NCBI GenBank assembly: GCA_902526175.1 | Contig: CABZJY010000005.1 | Span: forward strand, 75,711 to 116,564 | Direction of reading: 5' to 3' | Source of the DNA: an uncultured Alphaproteobacteria bacterium | Lineage (GTDB): Bacteria > Pseudomonadota > Alphaproteobacteria > Methylaequorales > Methylaequoraceae | DNA: 40,854 nucleotides | In this document: piece after piece, positions 36,246 through 40,854 of the stretch | Layout of the letters: every line of letters starts with the position of its first letter | Position numbering within the stretch: position 1 is the first letter of the stretch | Notes under the pieces: model-generated | Told to the model about the DNA's origin: nothing | Database searches by the model: none | What the model saw: the letters and a program-made list of their open reading frames with translations, nothing else | Program-made: the position numbers and the translations under genes

Positions 36246-38369
36246 TTGTCACAAAAATTTAATGAAAATAACTGGAAAGAATTAGCTGAGAAAGAACTTA
36301 AAGATAGAAAACTTAATGATTTAGGTTTCGATACCCCTGAAGGAATTAGGATTAAAGCTCTTTACACAGAGAAAGACATTTTAAATCTAAATCATAAAAT
36401 AGGTCTTCCAGGTCTTCCTCCGTTTACAAGAGGACCAAGGGCAACCATGTATGCAAACAGGCCTTGGACGATTAGACAGTACGCCGGATTTTCTACAGCA
36501 GAGGAATCAAACGCATTTTATAAAGAAGGGCTAAAAAATGGAGTAATGGGGTTATCAGTTGCTTTTGATTTAGCAACACACAGAGGTTATGATTCTGACC
36601 ATCCAAGAGTGTTAGCTGATGTTGGTAATGCCGGTGTTGCAATAGATTCTGTGGAAGATATGAAAGTACTTTTTGATGGAATTCCATTAAAAAAAATGAG
36701 TGTATCAATGACAATGAATGGTGCTGTGTTACCAGTTCTTGCATGTTATATTGCAGCTGGAATCGAACAAGGTTGTTCAACAGATGAGCTAACTGGAACA
36801 ATTCAAAATGATATTCTTAAAGAATTTATGGTTAGAAATACATTTATTTTTCCCCCAAAACCAAGTATGAGAATTGTTGCTGATATAATTGAATATACCT
36901 CAAAGAAAATGCCAAAGTTTAATTCAATTTCAATAAGTGGTTATCACATGCAAGAGGCTGGTGCTAATCAAGTACAGGAATTAGCATATACACTTGCTGA
37001 TGGACTTGAATATGTCAAAATTGCATTGGAAAGAGGCCTGAAAATCGACGACTTTGCGCCTAGACTTTCTTTTTTTTGGTCAATTGGTATGAATTTCTTC
37101 ATGGAAATTGCGAAGATGCGGGCTGCTAGATTTATGTGGTCAGAAATTATTAAAAATTTTAATCCACAAAACCCTAAAAGTATGGCGCTAAGAACCCATT
37201 GTCAAACATCAGGTGTTTCTTTAACTGAACAGGATGCTTATAATAATATAATTAGAACAACTACAGAGGCGATGGCAGCTGTTTTTGGTGGAACACAATC
37301 CCTGCATACAAACAGTTTTGATGAAGCTTTGGCGTTACCAACGACTTTTTCAGCAAGAATTGCTAGAAATACACAATTAATTCTTGCTGAAGAAACAGGA
37401 ATTACTAAAGTAGTCGATCCATTAGCCGGCTCATATTTTGTTGAAAGTCTTACATCTCAAATGATAGAACAAGCCAAAAAGCTTCTAAAAGAGGTTGAAG
37501 AAGCTGGTGGTATGGTCAAAGCTATCGAAAAAGGTATACCAAAGATGAGGATAGAAGAAAGTGCTGCGAAAAGGCAGGCAAAGGTTGATTCTGGTGAAGA
37601 AACTATTGTAGGAGTTAACAAATACAAACCTAATCAGAAACAAGATATAAATATTTTGTCGATAGATAATGATCAAGCCAGAAGAGATCAAATTAAAAGA
37701 TTAGAAGAAATAAAAAAAAGAAGAAATAATGAAAATGTAAAAATGTTATTATCTAGACTAAGAGATGCGGCAAAAAATAAAAGTTCTAATTTACTTGAAA
37801 TTTCAGTAGAAGCAGCACTTGCAAGATGTACTGTTGGTGAAATGACTTCTGCTTTAGAAGAAATCTATGGAAGACACACATTAAATTCAAAAACCATTGC
37901 TGGAGTATATGCAAATTCAAGTAGAAACAATGATGCTTTTAAAAATGTGCAAAACGAAATTGAAAAGTTTTCAAAAAAAAATGGCAGAAGACCAAGAATG
38001 TTGGTCGTGAAGATGGGGCAAGATGGTCATGACAGAGGTGCAAAGCTAATTGCTACAGCTTTTGCAGACCTTGGTTTTGATGTAGATATTGGTCCACTTT
38101 TTCAAACACCAAATGAAGCTGCAAAACAAGCAATAGAAAATGATGTTCACATTATTGGGGTTTCATCTTTAGCAGCAGGACATAAAACTCTACTTCCAAT
38201 TTTAATGGAGGAACTTAAAAAAAATAATGCTAACTCAATTAAAGTTATTTGTGGTGGGGTGATACCACCAGATGACTATGATTTTTTGAAAAAATTAGGT
38301 GTTAGTGAAGTTTTTGGACCAGGTACGAACATTCCTAAAGCGGCTATTGAAATTGTAAAATTAATTTGA
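36246..38369 (+). CDS. scpA: Methylmalonyl-CoA mutase, single-chain (ScpA/Mcm)
   Basis: The B12-dependent enzyme interconverts methylmalonyl-CoA and succinyl-CoA. The catalytic barrel has '[20 protein letters not shown]', '[17 protein letters not shown]', '[15 protein letters not shown]' and '[12 protein letters not shown]'. The C-terminal B12 domain shows '[15 protein letters not shown]' (cobalt-ligand His in DxHxxG) and 'GVSSLAAGH'. At 707 residues it is the full single-polypeptide form. The start is TTG 36246 after AGGAA. It is followed by a MeaB-type chaperone, so propionate, odd-chain lipid or branched amino acid carbon can enter the TCA cycle. No propionyl-CoA carboxylase is in the window. 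Confidence 0.97.
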   Translation: MSQKFNENNWKELAEKELKDRKLNDLGFDTPEGIRIKALYTEKDILNLNHKIGLPGLPPFTRGPRATMYANRPWTIRQYAGFSTAEESNAFYKEGLKNGVMGLSVAFDLATHRGYDSDHPRVLADVGNAGVAIDSVEDMKVLFDGIPLKKMSVSMTMNGAVLPVLACYIAAGIEQGCSTDELTGTIQNDILKEFMVRNTFIFPPKPSMRIVADIIEYTSKKMPKFNSISISGYHMQEAGANQVQELAYTLADGLEYVKIALERGLKIDDFAPRLSFFWSIGMNFFMEIAKMRAARFMWSEIIKNFNPQNPKSMALRTHCQTSGVSLTEQDAYNNIIRTTTEAMAAVFGGTQSLHTNSFDEALALPTTFSARIARNTQLILAEETGITKVVDPLAGSYFVESLTSQMIEQAKKLLKEVEEAGGMVKAIEKGIPKMRIEESAAKRQAKVDSGEETIVGVNKYKPNQKQDINILSIDNDQARRDQIKRLEEIKKRRNNENVKMLLSRLRDAAKNKSSNLLEISVEAALARCTVGEMTSALEEIYGRHTLNSKTIAGVYANSSRNNDAFKNVQNEIEKFSKKNGRRPRMLVVKMGQDGHDRGAKLIATAFADLGFDVDIGPLFQTPNEAAKQAIENDVHIIGVSSLAAGHKTLLPILMEELKKNNANSIKVICGGVIPPDDYDFLKKLGVSEVFGPGTNIPKAAIEIVKLI

Positions 38370-38373
38370 TAAT

Positions 38374-38392
38374 TTTAACCATAATGGTTAAA
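38374..38392. promoter_or_regulatory. Perfect 19-bp dyad abutting the HTH-MeaB start (candidate operator)
   Basis: TTTAACCATAATGGTTAAA: two exact 9-bp arms around one central A, 2 bases before the ATG at 38395 and 4 bases after the scpA stop. A one-base centre makes it a poor RNA hairpin but a good site for a dimeric DNA-binding protein. The gene that follows encodes a helix-turn-helix domain, so autoregulation is suggested. No ordinary ribosome site is seen before this ATG. Confidence 0.55.
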
Positions 38393-38394
38393 TC

Positions 38395-39588
38395 ATGAAA
38401 TTAAAAGAGTATTTAAAAGTATACAATCTCACATCAAAAGAGTTTGCTAAGAAATTAGACATTAGTGTTGTAACTATTTCACGATATATGAGTGGAGAGA
38501 GATTTCCAAGCAAAAATATACTAAAAAAAATATCTAAAAATACAGAAGGCTTTGTTACTGCCGATGACTTTAAAAATCTGGATAAAGAAAAAGTTCTAGA
38601 GATTAAAGATAAACACGAAATAGATAAATTGGCTCAACAAATAAAAAATGGTTCAAGAAGGGATCTAGCAAAAGCAATAACTATGGTGGAGTCATTTTTG
38701 TATGAAGATAAACAAAAAACTGAAGAACTAATTTCAAAATTTAAAGAAAAAAAAAACTCACTTAGGATTGGAATTACTGGAGTTCCTGGAGTTGGTAAAT
38801 CAACTTTCATTGAAGCTTTAGGACTTTATTTGATTCATCTAGGTTTGAAAGTGGCTGTAATTGCAATTGATCCTTCTTCTCAGGTTTCTGGAGGTTCAAT
38901 CATGGGGGATAAAACAAGAATGGAGAAACTATCGATTAATCCAAATGCTTTTGTAAGACCAAGCCCCAATAGAGGTCATTTAGGTGGTGTGTCAAGAAAA
39001 ACAAGAGAATCTATTATGTGTTTTGAGTATGCAGATTACGATGTAATTTTTGTAGAAACAATGGGTGTGGGACAGGCAGAGACTTCTGTGTATAATATGG
39101 TAGATATTTTTTTGGTTTTATTGTTACCATCCGGTGGTGATGATTTACAAGGAATTAAAAAGGGAATTATTGAGTTAGCAGATATTTTAATAATTAACAA
39201 ATCAGACACAATGCTTAAGGAAGCTGCTGAAAATACATTAATAGATTATAAAAATGCTCTTTCTATAATCCAATCTGTTAGGGAGGATGTGAATCCATGT
39301 GTACTTAAATGTTCAGCTTTAAACAAAGAAGGTATAAAAGAAATATGGGATCAAATAAAAGTCTTTGAAAGAAATAGGAAAAAAACTAGATCTTTTCAAA
39401 ACAATAGAATTTCTCAAAATAACAATTGGATGTGGGAACTATTGTATCAAAATGTAAACGATTATATTGAAAATGAAATTAAGGGTAAAAAATTATCTAT
39501 TGAGATAAAAAAAAAAATGAATGAGAAAAAATTAAATGTAGTTAAAGCTGCAAACTTACTATTGACTTCTTTTATTAAAAAAATATGA
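38395..39588 (+). CDS. meaB: MeaB-type mutase-chaperone GTPase fused to an N-terminal helix-turn-helix domain
   Basis: Residues about 75-397 are a complete MeaB/ArgK G3E GTPase, which guards B12 loading of methylmalonyl-CoA mutase: 'NGSRRDLAKAITMVES' (normal MeaB N-terminus), P-loop 'GVPGVGKST' (129-137), 'IDPSSQVSGGSIMGDKTRM', 'ETMGVGQAE' and 'NKSD'. Residues 1-60 are extra: 'LKVYNLTSKEFAKKLDISVVTISRYMSGERFPS' has the helix-turn-helix pattern of Cro/C1-type (XRE) DNA-binding proteins, and the linker 'TADDF' resembles the end of small XRE regulators. The frame is continuous, with no internal start preferred. A 19-bp dyad precedes the ATG. Upstream scpA is its likely client. It may be a DNA-binding chaperone or a gene fusion whose HTH is vestigial. 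Confidence 0.9.
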   Translation: MKLKEYLKVYNLTSKEFAKKLDISVVTISRYMSGERFPSKNILKKISKNTEGFVTADDFKNLDKEKVLEIKDKHEIDKLAQQIKNGSRRDLAKAITMVESFLYEDKQKTEELISKFKEKKNSLRIGITGVPGVGKSTFIEALGLYLIHLGLKVAVIAIDPSSQVSGGSIMGDKTRMEKLSINPNAFVRPSPNRGHLGGVSRKTRESIMCFEYADYDVIFVETMGVGQAETSVYNMVDIFLVLLLPSGGDDLQGIKKGIIELADILIINKSDTMLKEAAENTLIDYKNALSIIQSVREDVNPCVLKCSALNKEGIKEIWDQIKVFERNRKKTRSFQNNRISQNNNWMWELLYQNVNDYIENEIKGKKLSIEIKKKMNEKKLNVVKAANLLLTSFIKKI

Positions 39589-39619
39589 TGCAGTTAAGTT
39601 ATTTATTTAGGGTTAAATT

Positions 39620-39895
39620 ATGTCAAAAAAGTGCAGCATTACGAAAAAAAAACCAATGTTTGGGAACAATGTCAGTAAAGCGATTAATAAAACAAAACGC
39701 AAATTTCTTCCCAATCTTCAGAACATATCCTTTTACTCGGAAAAACTCGACAAGTCTGTAAAACTCAAAGTTACAGCTCGAGGTATAAAATCTGTGGAGC
39801 ACAATGGCGGAATAGATAACTACATATTAAATCTAAAAAGCAAAGATCACACAAAGCAAACCCTTGATCTGAAAAAGCTATTAGTCTCCAAATAA
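39620..39895 (+). CDS. rpmB: 50S ribosomal protein L28
   Basis: L28 of the large ribosomal subunit. 'KKPMFGNNVSKAINKTKRKFLPNL' (about residues 10-33) is the family core, followed by 'VTARGIKSVEHNGGIDNYI', as in alphaproteobacterial L28. The product is 91 residues, highly basic. It lies 31 bases after meaB and is convergent with cobT, with 3 bases between stop codons, a common alphaproteobacterial arrangement. Confidence 0.96.
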   Translation: MSKKCSITKKKPMFGNNVSKAINKTKRKFLPNLQNISFYSEKLDKSVKLKVTARGIKSVEHNGGIDNYILNLKSKDHTKQTLDLKKLLVSK

Positions 39896-39898
39896 TAT

Positions 39899-40854
39899 TT
39901 AATTTTTTGAAAAAATTCCAGTTAGTTTCTGAAGCATTACTTCAGCAAGCTTATTGGCGTCATCTATTGTTATTGCCCTACTATAATATTTTGAAACATC
40001 ATGTCCAATCCCTATAGCTAGAAGATCTATTACATTTTTTTTTTCAATTTTTAAAATTACTTCTTTTAAGTGTTCTTCTAATATATTTGATTCATTTGCT
40101 GATAGAGTCGAGTCATCAACCGGGGCACCATCAGAAATTACAATTAAAATTTTTTTTCTCTCCGCTTTTAGCATTAACCGTTTTTCTGCCCATAATAATG
40201 CTTCTCCATCAATATTCTCCTTTAATAACCCCTCTTTTAGAACTAAACCTAAGTTTTTGCTGCTGCTTTTCCATCTTTTTTCAGAATCTTTATAAATTAT
40301 GTGTAAAAGATCATTTAGTCTTCCGGGATTAGATATTTCTGATTTTTCTTTCCAATATTTTCTTGATTCACCACCTTTCCACTCTCGAGTAGTAAAACCT
40401 AAAATTTCAATTTTAACACCACACTTTTCTAATGTTTTTGCAAGAACTTCAACAGCGTTTACAGCTGTAATAATTGGCCTGCCTCTCATTGAACCTGAAT
40501 TATCTATTAAAAGTGTAACAATAGTATTTTTAGCAGATGAATCATTTTCTTTTTTAAATATCTGATCATCAAGCGGGTTAATAATTCTGCGACTTACTCT
40601 TGAAACATCAAGAATACCTTCTTCCAAATTAAACTCCCAGGTTCTAATTTGTTTTGACAGCAATTTTTTTTCTAATTTTGTTGCTAGTTTTTTTATTACA
40701 TGATCGAGCTTTGGAAACTCATCTAAGAGTTTTTGTCTGAGTTCAAATATTTCATCTTTGCTACAAAGTTTTTCAGCGTGAACTATCTTATCAAACTTGT
40801 TTGTAAAAAATTTATAGCTATTAAGCTTTTGCAATTTATTTATTATTTTCTTTT
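39899..40854 (-). CDS. cobT: Cobaltochelatase subunit CobT, C-terminal part (5' end outside window)
   Basis: CobT works with CobS and CobN to insert cobalt into hydrogenobyrinic acid diamide in aerobic B12 synthesis. The C-terminal von Willebrand A domain is clear: 'TLLIDNSGSMRGRPI' (metal-site DxSGS), 'EILGFTTREWKGGESRKYW', 'NIDGEALLWAEKRL' and 'LIVISDGAPVDDSTLSAN'. The upstream 'LEEGILDVSRVSRRI' is also typical. The frame stays open to the window edge; the full CobT has roughly 600 residues, so the N-terminal half is missing here rather than truncated. B12 synthesis fits the B12-dependent mutase nearby. Confidence 0.93.
   Translation of the reverse strand, partial: KKIINKLQKLNSYKFFTNKFDKIVHAEKLCSKDEIFELRQKLLDEFPKLDHVIKKLATKLEKKLLSKQIRTWEFNLEEGILDVSRVSRRIINPLDDQIFKKENDSSAKNTIVTLLIDNSGSMRGRPIITAVNAVEVLAKTLEKCGVKIEILGFTTREWKGGESRKYWKEKSEISNPGRLNDLLHIIYKDSEKRWKSSSKNLGLVLKEGLLKENIDGEALLWAEKRLMLKAERKKILIVISDGAPVDDSTLSANESNILEEHLKEVILKIEKKNVIDLLAIGIGHDVSKYYSRAITIDDANKLAEVMLQKLTGIFSKN

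Overview
The window is AT-rich, almost fully coding DNA with very short intergenic gaps, overlapping stop/start junctions and many TTG starts. It looks like a streamlined alphaproteobacterial genome. Lineage clues are gene content: a class I lysyl-tRNA synthetase, the rpmB-cobT neighbourhood, a DUF2849-cysI-DUF934 sulfite reductase operon, a TIGR01459-type HAD hydrolase, bifunctional CysN/CysC and a full bacterial hopanoid (hpn) set. I cannot name the genus. I saw no rRNA, tRNA, CRISPR array, insertion sequence or phage gene, and no gene-free stretch above 300 bases once hpnG and hpnE are given their full extents.

Left third (1-9753): a C1-oxidation module that uses tetrahydromethanopterin (H4MPT) and methylofuran. 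A minus-strand operon runs mptG (beta-RFAP synthase), mtdB, an ATP-grasp ligase, mch, a second ATP-grasp ligase, a CitG/MdcB-like gene and fae; the tail of a HisA-like gene lies beyond it at the left edge. Divergent from it is a plus-strand operon: a pterin carbinolamine dehydratase homologue, then fhcB, fhcD and fhcC. Together they would condense formaldehyde with H4MPT (Fae), oxidise it (MtdB), hydrolyse methenyl-H4MPT (Mch) and move the formyl group to methylofuran (Fhc). The expected catalytic subunit gene fhcA is not between fhcB and fhcD, nor elsewhere in the window.

Middle (9740-22218): a hopanoid and isoprenoid module. Plus strand: hpnA, ispH, hpnH. Minus strand: hpnB, hpnC, dxs, hpnD, hpnE, shc, hpnG; also hpnM/mlaC. 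dxs and ispH feed isoprenoid precursors, HpnC/D/E make squalene, Shc cyclises it, and HpnH/HpnG begin the extended side chain. hpnE and hpnG have no usable ATG/GTG/TTG start, but each has a good Shine-Dalgarno before an in-frame ATT. hpnE also carries an in-frame TAA.

Right half (22378-40854): a TorF-like outer-membrane protein; ctaA (heme A synthase); assimilatory sulfate reduction (cysH, cysD, cysNC, and on the other strand DUF2849-cysI-DUF934) split around groES-groEL with a CIRCE operator; then a plus-strand run lysS, DUF952, pyrD, a HAD hydrolase, methylmalonyl-CoA mutase, a MeaB GTPase and rpmB, meeting the 3' part of cobT. The MeaB is unusual: it has an N-terminal helix-turn-helix domain, and a perfect 19-bp dyad lies 2 bases before its start codon, which suggests a self-regulating mutase chaperone. 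I consider this, the missing fhcA and the ATT starts the most interesting signals here.
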